A stretch of DNA of 64,000 bases from Rhynchonema sp. JSB1_4. Taxonomy: Eukaryota > Nematoda > Chromadorea > Monhysterida > Xyalidae. The position numbers and the translations under genes were made by a program. This document shows positions 12,742 through 24,432 of the stretch, one piece after another. Position 1 is the stretch's first letter. The number at the start of each line of letters is the position of its first letter. The DNA is taken from contig JASAMV010009273.1 in NCBI GenBank assembly GCA_030248065.1, positions 1 through 64,000 on the forward strand, read 5' to 3'. The notes below the pieces were generated by a model that did not search any database, was not told the origin of the DNA, and saw only the letters and a list, made by a program, of their open reading frames with translations.

Positions 12742-14583
12742 AAATGGTGATAGACCGTTTAAATACTTTGTACCCGTTGTATGGTGAACGTTTTTGAACG
12801 ATATTTTGGTCCCCAATTTGCTGCTAACGTCCTGGCGGCCGCTCAATATAGAGTCAGTATTCTTCAAAGCGACCAAAACCTCCGATCGCATGTCACCAGA
12901 AAGAGGGAAGACTGTAGACGATAAAATGGATATGATTGGATTTTTGGATTTATCACGAGTATCGACTGCAGGATAGACTTGTATTGACTAGTTATAGATT
13001 ACATTGATGCGCTAGCTATTTTTAAAGCGAGGATTGCTGTTCTTTATGTTTGAAATTCTTTATTGCGTTTCGATATTTATTGTGTTGGTGTTACGTGTGT
13101 TGTCTTGTCACTTATTGCCTTTCAGTACGAAATCTTCAAAGATTTGAAAATGTGTAATCTCTGGATTGTACCTAACCTGCGTTTTCAGAAAGTATATCAG
13201 CGCATTTGACTTATTTTGAACCGTAAATGCCATAAACTCACTTCACTGATTTTCTTTTCTGTGTGCTAAATTACGTAAAGTTGTACATTATATAGTCTTT
13301 CCGTTTTATAATAGTCCAGAGGCGGCATATAGAAGATGTTTCAACGCCTTGAAAGCAGCAGTCATCGTCGTGGACGATAACCAACAGCTCGACAACGTGG
13401 CTCGAAACATGCGTGTTAATTGATGGCTGCTGTTGCGATGAAACATTTGCTGTATACTTTGTTTGGACCGAGAATAAAATGAAAGACTATACCAATGTGA
13501 AATTTCGAGCTGCAAGCCAAATGTTCTATCTCAGACAAACCAAGTCATTCTCATTATTTTCTCTTTCATTTTGTTCTGCGCAATTGTAAATAATCTTTTG
13601 TTTTTTTTCGGGTTTATGTCGTGGTCTCAATTAGCGTATTGTAGAGTTGTCATACTAATGTGCAATATTGAATTGTTAAAATTATTGATTCGTTTTTCTA
13701 TTCGCTCACTGACCGTGACAAGATGTTGAAAAACGCGGAGCTTTTGGATTTAGAGTGAAACATCAACCAATTGTGTTTATGCACTATCAACATCGGCTGG
13801 CTGATGTTTAAACCTTCATACATAAAAAATGTGGAAAGTTGGAGTACTGCTACTGACCCCAAACATGTTGCCGCACCTAAATTTAATGTTGTGTAGTTGG
13901 TAAATATTCGTGCATGACTTCTTTTCCGTCCTTGCCCCGTTTAGTTCATAAAAGAATTTTATGAGGTTGCGCTTTTGTCGGGTATGCTTACTGCTCCCCT
14001 CGCCAGTAACGCGTTTGTCAGATTAGGGTTCATTTAGCGATTACTGTTTCTTTTTATTTATCTCGAAATTGGACATTTATACTGGTGTTTATTTTTGATA
14101 CAATTGTTTAGCTTAGAATACTACTGGTTTAGGGATTTTATAGGGTAGGATTTCTGAAACTATTGTTTTACAAACGTATAAACATTTTTCTATTGTTTGC
14201 CTTTGTTGGGGCACCCTGTGATTGTGGTTTTCTTTCTGCTCTTTTTACAAGCATGTGCTTCTGTTGAATGAAACTCAGCGTTTTGTGTTTTTGGAGCGCT
14301 TACTCAGTTAATGTTTCAAATGCTCCAATAAGTAACTAATGAACTGCGAAACGATTTTCCATACCAATGACAAAGATTTTCTTGTTTTTGCGTTGGAAGA
14401 AATAAAATTATGGCGTTTGTGGGTGGTACGATGTATCGAAATTTAGGTATTGATTGAAATCGAAATATACCTTCATTCGAGGCACTGCATACTTTATCTT
14501 ATTCGAAGTATAACGGCTGTAATATAACTGCGTTGACTGATCAAATAATCAAAATCAATATAGTTTCCGCGCTCTTGTCCATT
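12742..14583. other. Intergenic gap between convergent genes
   Basis: Between the TBC1D25 stop and the stop of the minus-strand gene, so both genes end here. AT-rich, with several AATAAA-like signals (for example near 13472 and 14400). It holds four ATGTTTCA octamers (13336, 13439, 13756, 14311). No gene, RNA or clear transposon recognised. Confidence 0.5.
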
Positions 14584-17500
14584 TCACTTCACATCATTGT
14601 TGTTGGGAACAGCCGATCGCAGAGCCTGCAACTCAAAAAGTGGATTTCGGTTAAACAGTTCTCATGAAGACATGTTCCTGTCTCGAAGGGAGCTTGATTC
14701 CCGCGAGAAATAGCGGAGGACTACGGTGTCCCTCACCCTGCCGTATACGGTTGCGTCACACCAAGGACCCTCTTGGCACGCCACCCCGTATACCCATACC
14801 GTCGACTACCGTGTATTGTACCTGTTCCAAGTCGCGCACTCCATTATCGTACATTCGCTTGGCCTCAGTTTTCCATTCCTGGCTCAAACGCGGCAAATCA
14901 TCCTGGGTTGCGTTCGCGACTTTCGATTGAAATTGTGCGACCTGTTGGTGCGTTTATGATGCTGTGTGAAACATCATATAGTTACAACAAATGTGTCGTC
15001 CGTTCTAACTAGTATTATATGTATACTGAGTGCAGTAATGTTGGTCTGTTTCGCAGACAGACCGGGGCGCCATTGATCGTCAGTGCGAACGCCTCTGAGA
15101 AATTTGTCTCCAAAAAGCCCCACCAGCAGATCTGATCGCTGGGCTGTAACACCTGGCGTATGGCAGAACCGATCTGCTTAGAATAGCGTAAACTGTCTGT
15201 CAAAGGTGTCGCTGAAGGTGTTGCACACTGAAGAGAAATTTATAAAAACAACCCCCCCCCCGGACCAAAATGGCACGATTTTTACCCTAGCACACTCCAG
15301 CTCTAAAGGATTGCACGTTTTGGGTGCGTCATGTCCAGTTTCAATAAAAATTTGTTCAAAAATACTAAGAGTTCGAGCATGCTTTTGCACGGTTTCAGTT
15401 TCTTTGAGTCAATAGCGTCCAATTGGCAGTGGGATACAAAGAAGGGAAACCCTGATTCACCAAACCTCATTCAAATATGGCTGCACATTGCGTACGGCTT
15501 GTTTGATGTCGTCACTGGCGGTTTGCATAAAATTCTCCCCACCGCGTTCGATGTCTAGAGCGATTTTCGACAGAAACTGCTGTGCGTCGTTGAGAACGTC
15601 TTGTAGATTCTGTGAAACATCAGTTGGTCGACGGTCAGAATCGAGTGAACCGACTGCTTCGAGGTCAGTGTCGCAAAATCGTCGGTATCAGTAAAAATAA
15701 GACCAACCCCCACAACCACTTTTTCGAGAAAAAAGCGTTTGAAGTTGGCCTGACCGCATTTCCAACACGGTTTGGTTCGGTAGGCTGATGTTTGGCATGG
15801 CTACGTAAGGGAGCTTGCTGATCATCATAGAAACAAAAGTAGACTTTGAAACATCATATCCAAGCAAAAACAAAGCTATTTGTCGGTTGGTTTTAGTTCA
15901 CAAAAAAATAAATATAGACCAAGCCCCTTGGCGGAGCAGTTGAAAACCGAAAAATAGTCCAACCCCCATTTTCTCTGCCATTTATTTTTCGCCTGCTTGA
16001 AAATGATTCAATACGCATACGGGGTTCATGAAAACGTCTTAAATGCAGCATTATCATTCAAAATGCTTGTTACAGAGGTGGGAATCGGGTTACCTCGGTC
16101 CGGCATGGCCGGATTCAGAAAAAGTCAGCCCGGTCCTATCCGGCCCGATTTTTTGGGCCGGGTTTTTCTGATTGTATTTTGAAGCAAACGTCGGGTGTGA
16201 AGCGATTGGTTTCTGTTTGTTGAAATCATTGATATTTACACATTGAAAACATAAAGAAAAACATGAAAAAGCTTGTCTGTGAGAAGCTTCGAACTCGTGG
16301 CTCTCACAACCACAGTCAGATATGCTTGCCACTGTGCTAAAGACGCCGACAGCCAAGCCGCCTTACGATACATTATAAACGTAATGATCCGGCCAGCAGC
16401 GACGCACTCACGGAGAGAGCGTAAAGTCCCTAATACAACACACACACACAGCTGGGGTATTATGCAACAATCATGTGCTGAAGCAATCTTGTGTGTGTGT
16501 GTGTGTGTGTTGGGGTCGCGTGCTTTGGGGCTTGGTCTTTTTTGTCCGCGAAAATTCCTCCGCCAACCAACTTGGTTTTCTTTTTCAAAAATAAGAAACT
16601 AGACCAACCCCCAACGGGGACTAGCAGGTGTTTTCAACATGCTGTAACTCAATGTACATAGCGTTTTGAGACAAAATTTTTGGTGAATGTTTAGAATAGT
16701 TTGCCAGCTACACGCTGCACACAAAAAGGGGGTTGGTCTTTTGTTGGGGCTTGGTCTTAATTTTACTGATACCGACGAAATATCGTCAAGTGATACACAC
16801 CGGTACACTTATTCATTAGAATAACATTTGTTTATGTTCGTTTATTATTGTCAGTAACATCACATCCGGCTGCGAGCCGCCACCTTGCACCACAAAGGCA
16901 TTTTACTGCATTTACATTGGCGATGACCGGTGCAGCCCCAGTCCATGGATACGGATGTAAGGTCGAAACGGGTAACTCCAAACTCTGTTCAAATTATCTT
17001 CACGAGTCTACGGCCTCCAGCGCATTTCAAAAGAAACTTTTTCCAAACGCATGCTCGATGTTATGATCCACAGATCAATTAAAACGCAGGCCTATAGTAA
17101 CGTCGTTAAATCATGTCGTCACATTTTGTCGTCAAATCAGATGTATTATTTTCGCGCTCATTTGGGGCTCATGTATTATTGCTTGTTCGACGACTTTATT
17201 TCACAACAAGACTATTAGCCAAACTCACACTATCGCCATTGATGCCCTTGAACCATTCAGTCACATCCTCATATCGCTGATTGAAGTAGTTCCGCACCGA
17301 ACTGCTCATCTGCGCGAGCGCATCCGACAGCCAACCACTGCCGTCGCCATCATATCTGATAGGGTACAGTGTGGTCCGAAAGTTCATTCATCAACAAAGC
17401 GATATGAAACTCGGACACAGTGGAATCTGTCCGACTAAACGATACTGTTTTGCAAATTAGAATCCGAGATACTGTTGGGTATCCGATCACCATAATTGAT

Positions 17501-17781
17501 ATCGGCTTGCCACGCATACTCATAAAGGCCGAACGTTATTCAGGTTTGGTTTGTATGGGATCCAGAAACAAAACAGATGAGAATATGCATTAACATACAC
17601 AGAATCCGGGTATGTTATGCGCAAAAAAGGGCACTGAACCCCAAAAATCGATAAAGAAGACCAACTCGTCTGGGGCGCCATCCAGATCGGCTTGCACGAC
17701 CAGTTCATTTTCGGAATCGTCAGTCGCCGAACCAAGCTCGAACGCAAATGTCAGGAAAATGGCGATAAGCCAGAAATTCAT
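14584..17781 (-). CDS. Unrecognised helix-rich, probably secreted protein
   Basis: Minus-strand exons that join in phase: 17355-17229, 15609-15466, 15173-15063, 14941-14822 and 14625-14584 (stop TGA). They encode a mostly amphipathic-helical protein, for example LQDVLNDAQQFLSKIALDIE, PRLSQEWKTEAKRMYDNGV and a C-terminus ending NNNDVK. A likely first exon begins at 17781 with a signal peptide (MNFWLIAIFLTFAFELGSA) and an acidic stretch, but its join to 17355 is unresolved. A possible small exon near 17430-17525 could lie between them. I recognise no family; an apolipoprotein-like or extracellular lipid-binding helical protein is only a guess. The intron between 17229 and 15609 carries the 15680-16790 repeat. 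The exon at 15063-15173 contains a copy of a dispersed short repeat (GTCATCGTCAGTGCGAA-like). Confidence 0.65.
15680..16790. mobile_element. DNA element with CGTCGGTATCAGTAAAA terminal repeats
   Basis: The left end (about 15682) and the inverted right end (about 16785) share TCGTCGGTATCAGTAAAA followed by TAAGACCAA-rich sequence. Internally there are further GACCAACCCCC/GGGGGTTGGTC copies, a CA run (16438-16451) and a TG run (16492-16510). It lies in an intron of the minus-strand gene. No transposase frame and no sure target duplication. Confidence 0.6.
17093..17215. repeat. Fold-back repeat, GTCGTCAAATCA type (copy 1)
   Basis: Arms with CGTCGTTAAATCATGTCGTC and GACGACTTTATT around a central CATGTATTATT...GCGCTCA stretch. 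The same structure lies in inverted orientation at 46968-47092 in a URB1 intron. Confidence 0.55.
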
Positions 17782-18339
17782 TGTGTGAAATAAAATTACG
17801 TTTGTGGTTTCAGAAAGACCTTTTGCATATGTTTTGAACCATAATGAGGTTTAATATGCACGTGCAAATTTTTGTTTACTTGTCCATGACGGTTTGAAAC
17901 ATGCTATCGCATAAACTAAACAAGTGCAATTTAAATATCGAGTTATTCCAAAGACATATGTATATTGTAGGTTGATCAAAGTTTACGATAACTTCATGTT
18001 TGTTTGGCTTTGTTCAAAAAGTTCAGGTTAAATCCATACAATCGCTCAACAATTTAGAAATACAACAATAGATATCGGAGCTAGCATGGTAATGCTAAGC
18101 GACATATGGTTCATTCCCTATAGTGCGCTTTCTGAAAATTTTGATCGTGCGCTATTTCAACAATACTCAACCGAATGAGCTCAAACTTGCACACAATGTA
18201 TATACCGTGCCCCAAAATGGCCACACAAAATTTCATCCCGCTGCGTGCCCACACGCGCAATCGCGGGCAAGATACAGTTGTCATTTTTGTAAAAACGTTC
18301 TTTCCCTTTTTTTTTTCCACAAAAGAGTAGTCAGGGCCC

Positions 18340-18655
18340 AGACGTTACTGAACACCAGAAATGTTAATATCGCATATAGGGTTTTCGCACACGAGAAACA
18401 CGATGGTGCTATCGCCGACTTCGTAACTCCACGACTGAGACCGGTTCCAGACCATGACCACGACTTTTTGTATGTAAAGTGTGCTTCCCGAAGTAAAATT
18501 TCGCCGAAAAGTTGGGTTACCAGAACTATTAAAGTTGTTTATGTGGTTTTCGTACTCGAGAAACACGGTGGTGCTATCGCCGAGTTCGTAACTTTTAGTA
18601 TGAACGGTTCCAGACCATGACTTTTTGTACAGAATGTGTGGTTCTAAAGCCAAAA
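18340..18655. repeat. Two-copy tandem duplication of about 150 bp
   Basis: The block with GAGAAACACGATGGTGCTAT, GCCGACTTCGTAAC and GGTTCCAGACCATGA is followed by a diverged second copy from about 18540. A plus-strand frame stays open through both copies, but it has no splice context or family match, so I do not call it a gene. Nothing else was recognised between 17782 and 18340. Confidence 0.6.
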
Positions 18656-18827
18656 TCAGCGGTTATATGTGTTTTTAATTTTTGTTACGTCAAAAATATA
18701 TTAATTCCAATACGTTAAATGTTTTTCAGCTCAAAAAGAGCCATAATGGACGCTCAGACACACACAATAATGCATTAGTGCACGCTACGTAGTTGCCTGA
18801 TTCATAAAGCGCACAATGTATTAAACA

Positions 18828-18905
18828 CAACACACAGCCAGCCAGCCAGCACACACACACAGGCAGGCAGGCAGCCAGCACACACACACACAGGCAGCAA
18901 GCACA
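18828..18905. repeat. Low-complexity CAGC/CACA/GGCA tract
   Basis: Alternating runs of CAGCCAGC, CACACACA and GGCAGGCA, a simple-sequence tract. Confidence 0.85.
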
Positions 18906-18963
18906 ACAGGCAATGCAGCAATGCACGCGTAGTTACATATGTAGTAAAGATTGTGAAGCAGAT

Positions 18964-19041
18964 TGGCGAAGCGATGTCCGAGCGGTATAACGCGCAGCAT
19001 TGAAGATGAAAGGCCGCGGGTTCAAAAATTCACGCGCGCAG
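18964..19041 (+). pseudogene. tRNA-like sequence, probably a tRNA pseudogene or SINE head
   Basis: Contains a good A-box-like stretch (GTCCGAGCGGTATAACGCG) and a weaker B-box (GGGTTCAAAAATTC) at tRNA spacing. The anticodon-arm region is degenerate and there is no long variable arm, so a working tRNA is unlikely. Confidence 0.4.
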
Positions 19042-19898
19042 CCAACTTTGTTGTATTTTTATTAACTTTTAATGAATTCTGCGTAACATTTTTTCAGTTT
19101 TTTCGTGTTTTTATTTGAGATTAATTATTAAGCACGGGTGCGTTTCGCAGTTTATGCGCTGTGATGTCATTCATGATAAAATACCGACAAGATTTCAACT
19201 TCTTAATTAAAATAGCTGTTGCTCTCTAACATTCGAAGCTTTTTCCGCATTTATAATTTGACTTTCGTGGGAAAGTTAAATAGTAGTTTTTACGTAACAT
19301 TGAATCCAAGATCAGATGCGGCGGCCAACACCAAAGCAATCTGGAGACTGATGTTTGACACTTATTTCATTGCTGAAGCTGAAGGGACAGGTTGCATGGA
19401 AGTTCATTGCACAGCTTTGCTTGGTACTAAACCAACAAGTGCCATTCTCTGAGACGATGCGCAATCAGTGCGCTATAATTGATGGTACCTAGGGTGTCAA
19501 ATACATACCTGGCGGTAAATTAAAAAAAAATAACTTGACAAGTTACCATGTTCCTCAAAAGCATAGACATGCGCGTGGGGCACTGCGTTAGTTTTGTTTC
19601 AGTGGTGGGTGAAGACGCAGACACAAGCGTGTCTCCATTGTTAGAACCCCATAGTGAAATCGAAACACAAAATTGGCCTTATGTCACGATAACCACCGAT
19701 TCATATATCCTGCCAAAAAGTACAGCATCCTTAAACTAACCCCCACACCTCATTGCGCTCATGTGCGTTGATTACTTGAGAAAAGTCTGACGGTCGACAT
19801 TTTCTTAGTTAGAACCATTGCTTGCCGGAACTGAAAACTTTCTGTGCCTGATTTATCCGGGTTCTCTGTTTGACGCTTGCGCGATATAAAAGAACGAC

Positions 19899-20730
19899 AC
19901 AAGAAAGAAAAATGCCCCAAGGGGCATAAAAGAAATATGGTTCCCTGGCTGACTGGCATAAAAGAACGATACTAGCTTGCACCACTTTGCTGATGTTTCA
20001 TTAGGCACTGGAATAAACGTAAGTGTGTTCTGAGCTGTTTGATACCGAACAGTAGACATTGAACCATATTCCCGGCGCGTGATGTCTTGCCACCAGAGAC
20101 ACAGGGCACGGAGATATTGAAAGATTGCAATATTCTCTTTACTCCTCTCTTTGTTAAACCATCGTGCGCAACCGAAGACTGCACAGTTATTGGTCGCACA
20201 ATGACCATATAAGAATTCATCAAAATCAATCCTGATTTTCACGTTCAGTCACTCTTAACTACTGTGCTATTTGTGATTCTCACAAAACATTTTCAGCTGA
20301 AAATAATCTAGCAGATCAACCACGTTGCCGCAGGTCTGAAACATTCTCTTTACTACGTGTTTTGTGTGCGATCACGCAACGCAACGTCATTGCCCCGTCA
20401 CTTTCCTGCTTTACGATTCAGGAAAAAAAATTGACCAATTCTTATAAAGTCATTGTGCGACCAATACCGTCGTGAGGTTGAAAAGAAGAAACAGTTGCCT
20501 GGGTTTGCACGAAAGTTTCGATATCGTCTGGGTGTTGGTTAAAAGAGTTCGCGCCGGGAATATGGTTCAATGTCTACTGTTCGGTATCAAACAGCTCAGA
20601 ACACACTTACGTTTATTCCAGTGCCTAATGAAACATCAGCAAAGTGGTGCAAGCTAGTATCGTTCTTTTATGCCAGTCAGCCAGGGAACCATATTTCTTT
20701 TATGCCCCTTGGGGCATTTTTCTTTCTTGT
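19899..20730. repeat. Perfect inverted repeat with 181-bp arms
   Basis: 19899-20079 and 20550-20730 are exact reverse complements of each other by eye, with a 470-bp spacer that contains the element at 20188-20466. Arms include ATGCCCCAAGGGGCAT and one TGATGTTTCA each. Identity over 181 bp implies recent origin, conversion or an assembly artefact. Confidence 0.85.
20188..20466. mobile_element. MITE with TTGGTCGCACAATGA ends (279 bp)
   Basis: Starts TATTGGTCGCACAATGA and ends TCATTGTGCGACCAATA. A second copy in opposite orientation is at 48989-49266 and shares most of the interior. The TA at each end may be a TA target duplication, as in Tc1/mariner elements, but that is inference. Confidence 0.75.
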
Positions 20731-20937
20731 AATAGATGTGCGTTAAATTTTGCAGAAATATCAGTTCGCGTCTTATGACAGAAGGCGAAACCAGATTCAA
20801 GAGATGTTTAGTTTTCTTGTGGATTTCCTTTCTAGATAATTCTAGGTTCAAGCAAACACAGGAAATGTTGCATAAATGGTCCTTAGATGGGAATATACTG
20901 GAAAAAAGTCACCTGGTGCAGTACTTTCACATATTTA

Positions 20938-21242
20938 TCACTGATCATGTTGCTTGCAAAAGTTGATCTTCGGGTGACTGCAGAACTGTAGATCGGGCTT
21001 CTGATTGTCTTTCACGTAGTTCAGAATTTTGTCCACAGCGAACTTGACCACCTGGACAAGTCAATAACGTTTTTATACTAAGTAAATACTATGATAACAA
21101 AATTCAACTTTTTTATATTAAAATTGTGTCCAACTCCAACTAACCTGTTCGCACAAGATGGGACACGGGTAGAAAGTGACACAGGTGGCAAAACCGGCTG
21201 TCTCCTTGGCAACGGCAATCTGGAGCTCAACAGGTGGTGTAT
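20938..21242 (-). CDS. 3' end of an unrecognised small cysteine-rich gene
   Basis: Two minus-strand exons join in phase: 21242-21145 and 21051-20938 (stop TGA). They encode about 70 residues: TPPVELQIAVAKETAGF, then CVTFYPCPILCEQ, then VVKFAVDKILNYVKDNQ and a tail with two cysteines ending CKQHDQ. The cysteine spacing and the amphipathic helix after CPILCEQ look somewhat saposin-like, but I cannot assign the family. The upstream exons with the start codon were not found; the region beyond 21245 is occupied by a fold-back repeat. Confidence 0.55.
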
Positions 21243-21249
21243 CTCGCTA

Positions 21250-21425
21250 ACGGTGGAATTATAGTTGGGTCGCGACCAGAATTTTTGGGCGCAGCGACCC
21301 GCAGACCATTCTGGTCGCTAACACCCTGTTATAGTTGAGCGCGACCAACTATAACTGGGTGTCGACGACCTCAGGCTGCGACCCGCTGCGACCACCAAAA
21401 ATGGTCGCTACGAGTTGAAAAATCT
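21250..21425. repeat. Fold-back repeat rich in GTCGCGACC
   Basis: ATTATAGTTGGGTCGCGACC and GCGCGACCAACTATAACTGG are inverted copies, with further GGTCGC/GCGACC repeats between. Probably a small DNA element. From 21426 to about 21990 nothing further was recognised. Confidence 0.55.
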
Positions 21426-21999
21426 CAACTTTGCAAGTGGTCGTCGGCTACAAAATCGATATGCATTGCCGGTATTTCTGTCGTAGCGGAGTCCCTAGTT
21501 TTTTATATTTTTTTCTAACCAAAACCAGCCGTTCTCAGCTGCCAGAATTCATGCAGCAGGCCTGCCTAAGCCTCGGGGCCAGAGCCCTGTGACATTGAAC
21601 ATATGCCGTCTTCAATTCGCTGGTCAGACGGACTGTGTGAATGCGTGGAGCACGGAATTCAAATAAACTGGATCAGCGCTGATCTTTATCGTCGTTTCTG
21701 ATTCTTTCGTAAATCGGAAATCTTTCTCTCAGTTCGTGTTGTGTGTTCGTCGGGGACGTTTGCAGTCGCGATATTTTATTGCATTTACATATTATTTGCC
21801 GTTGATTTCTACCCTTTTATTCTAAATTTCCGTAGTTATTCGTTATTATAGCATAAAAGCGTGCTGTTGAAGTCGACTTCGGGGTTGCTTTTCGTGCAAA
21901 AGGTGGTAACGAAACAGCCAGCTAGACTGCTGGGCTTGTCTTTTTTGGTTTTGTGTTGATTCGTGGAAAACCAGGTGCTTGACTACTTTGTTGCAGGAA

Positions 22000-22096
22000 A
22001 GATCCGAGATTTTTCATTTTGGGTATCCGGTATCCGAAAATTTTGGATTTTGGGTATCCGGTATCCTGACTTTTTCATTTCCCAACGACACCACTG
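22000..22096. mobile_element. Partial CAGTGGTG hAT-like element (one end only)
   Basis: Read on the minus strand it begins CAGTGGTGTCGTTGGGAAAT and continues with the GGATACCGGATAC units of the element at 5931-6340. The other end is missing. Confidence 0.7.
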
Positions 22097-22099
22097 TGC

Positions 22100-23170
22100 C
22101 CATCTCACGCGTCTCCTCGACAACCGGGTATATGCCCGACTGGTCACCTCAGCTTTCCCGCCTGCGTAGAACAGAGTCTCGTCTGCGCTCGCGCATGCAT
22201 CGGGAACCAAATATCAACACCTACTATTCCCGTTGCAAAATTTCTCGCACCATTCGCCGACGCAGGCGAGGCTGGGTCCGTGGGCGGGAACAGTCGTTGG
22301 TCACAAATCCAAGCCCAAAAAAGTTTTGGAGTTACATCAGACGAAAGATCAGCCCCCGGACTGATCTTCCTGATGTAACTGACACCGAGGCCATTGCCTT
22401 CAACGCGTGTTGCACACGGAGGATAAGGACAAGGCCATTGCCTTCAACACTTATTTTGCCTCTGTCTTTAATTCCAACCTTGGAATTTCAGGCACTATCC
22501 CTCTATGTGCTGCCCGTCTCCTTCCGGACATGGAGGAAATAGTTTGCTCACCCCCATTCTCCTTCAATTCTTTCGAAAACTACCAGCCAAGACCACCCCT
22601 GGACCTGACGGGATCCCTTCGGCTTTCTTGAAGAGATTGGGCATCGCCCTTGTGGACCAATTCTGTTTTCTCTTCAACCAAATTCTCCACACCGCAGTTA
22701 TTCCCGATGACTTCAAGTTGGCCGATGTGATCCCAGTTCCAAAGGAAAAATTCCCAAAAACTGTCACTAACTATCGGCCCATTTCTCTTACTTCCTCCTC
22801 CTGTAAACTTTTGGAGGCCTTTATCAACTCAAAGGTCATGGCCCATCTTCAAAAATACAATTTTTTATCCCCCTCCCAATTCAGTTTCATCCCTGGTCGC
22901 CCTGTAGAGGCCCAGATATTGTGCTGCATGTCACACTGGACATCAGCGTTAGAGCGGGGGAACGCAGTGGACATCATTTACCTAGAAAGCCAAAAGGCCT
23001 TCGACACTGTCCCCCACTCTGCGCTGTTGCAAAAATTGCAGCACTACACTACGGTTTCCCCCGCCATTTACTCACTTGGGTAACTTCATACCTAAATGGG
23101 CGGTCACAACGGGTTCGGGTTTGCCCATCATGCCCATCAAATCAAAGTCTGGCTCATGAAAATATTTTCT
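22100..23170 (+). pseudogene. Broken non-LTR retrotransposon reverse transcriptase (CR1/jockey type)
   Basis: Several overlapping frames together show non-LTR reverse-transcriptase motifs in order: TPGPDGIPSAFLKRL, LADVIPVPKEK, NYRPISLTSSSCKLLE, LSPSQFSFIPGR, QKAFDTVPHSALLQKL, and finally YGFPRHLLTWVTSYLNGR. At least two frame changes are needed (about 22430-22620 and 23060). It stops before the YADD region and has no endonuclease domain, so it is truncated at both ends and dead. LINE copies are normally 5'-truncated; the 3' loss here adjoins the 23200-23870 repeat. Confidence 0.85.
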
Positions 23171-23199
23171 GAATTTTTGATGTTTGAATAATGGAAAAA

Positions 23200-23870
23200 G
23201 GGTAACTAGACACTTGTTGACTGTAAACAACTGTACAAAACACGGGTGGCGTTTTGTACGCTTGTTGACTGTTTGACAAAAATAAATTAAGCACAGTTAA
23301 TGCATGCGTCAACAAGTGTACATTACAGCACGACTGTATTGTACGCTTGTTGACTGTATGACATTTATGACAATAATGTTTTGTGCAATCAACAAGTGTA
23401 CAAAACAGCACGACCGTGTTGTACACTTGTTGACTGTATGACAAAAATGACATCTATGACACAAATGTTTTTGATATGTCGTCGTTGTCATTATTTTGTT
23501 TTTGTGCACATTGTCAGCCAAAACAGCCAAGTATATGCAAAATGTAGGCAAATATTGTTTTTGTGATTCCCGATCAGCAAAGAGCGGGAAAATCTAATGT
23601 CAAAAGCGCATCGATGTTTTGGGTTGTTCGTTCCGCCAAGTTATATGTTCGCAGTTTGCTGTTATAATTCACCCAATTGCCGAATGCTGCGTTATTTGTC
23701 ACAGAATGTCATTTTTGTCACACAGTCAACAAGTGTACAATACAGTCGTGCTGTTTTGTACACTTGTTGACGCGTGTGACATTTATGACAAATATGACAT
23801 TTATTATTTTTATCATTTATTATTTTTATCATATTTGTCATACATTCAACAAGTGTCCACACACGGAAAA
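23200..23870. repeat. Inverted and tandem CAACAAGTGTACA repeat cluster
   Basis: ACTTGTTGACTGTATGACAT units recur four times in 23213-23470 and in inverted orientation at 23715-23865, with about 240 bp between. Each unit couples CAACAAGTGTACA with TATGACAAAAATGACAT. A non-autonomous element or insertion cluster; no coding sequence. Confidence 0.6.
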
Positions 23871-24432
23871 AAGACCATCCGCCGTAACTTCCTCCGCAAA
23901 CTCCATTGGAATTTTCCATGTCCATTTGACACGGTTTGGTCCCCTCAAAATGTCACTTTTATTTTTGAAAAACAGCTGCGTTTTTTTTCGGTTCTTTCGT
24001 TTTCCCCCAGAAAAGCCGTCGCAAAAAACTGAAAAAACGTTTTTTCATCCGCAACTACCGTATTCCCTAAAATAGAGCCCCCAAAAATTAGACCCCCCAA
24101 AAATACAGCCCCCCTAAAAGGGGTCAGTGAAAAAATAGAGCCCCCAAAATACAGCCTTCCCCCCAACTTGGAATTCCCGCTTGTGGGTCGTAAAGTCAAG
24201 TTCTTGTGTAATACAGAGATCGGAAACGGGCCGGGTAAAGTCGGCCCGGCCCGGCCCGGTCGGCGAAAAGTCCGGCCCGGCCCGGCCCGGCCCGGTGGAG
24301 GGCTGCAGGTCGGCCCGGCCCGCCGGCCCGGTCAGCCAATTTTCAAGGGCCGAAAACTGAAAAAGTCCAAAAAGCTGAATAAAATTCGAAAATTTTCTGC
24401 AGAATACTTGTTTTCACTGGTGCAGCTGGGGG

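Noticed and set aside
16075..16180. CAGAGGTGGGAATCGGG as another hAT terminus
   Set aside because: No matching inverted end or 8-bp duplication could be found nearby.
16438..16510. CA and TG runs as possible regulatory or Z-DNA sites
   Set aside because: Ordinary microsatellites inside a repeat; nothing ties them to a gene.
18123..18620. A 165-codon plus-strand frame
   Set aside because: It runs through a two-copy tandem duplication whose conservation is not in codon phase; most likely chance.
19219..19452. A 77-codon plus-strand frame
   Set aside because: It lacks an ATG start, has no convincing splice sites and matches no family I know.
23200..23870. Regularly spaced CAACAAGTGTACA repeats resembling a CRISPR array
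   Set aside because: Units are few, in both orientations and with irregular spacers, in a plainly eukaryotic region; they are transposon-type repeats.
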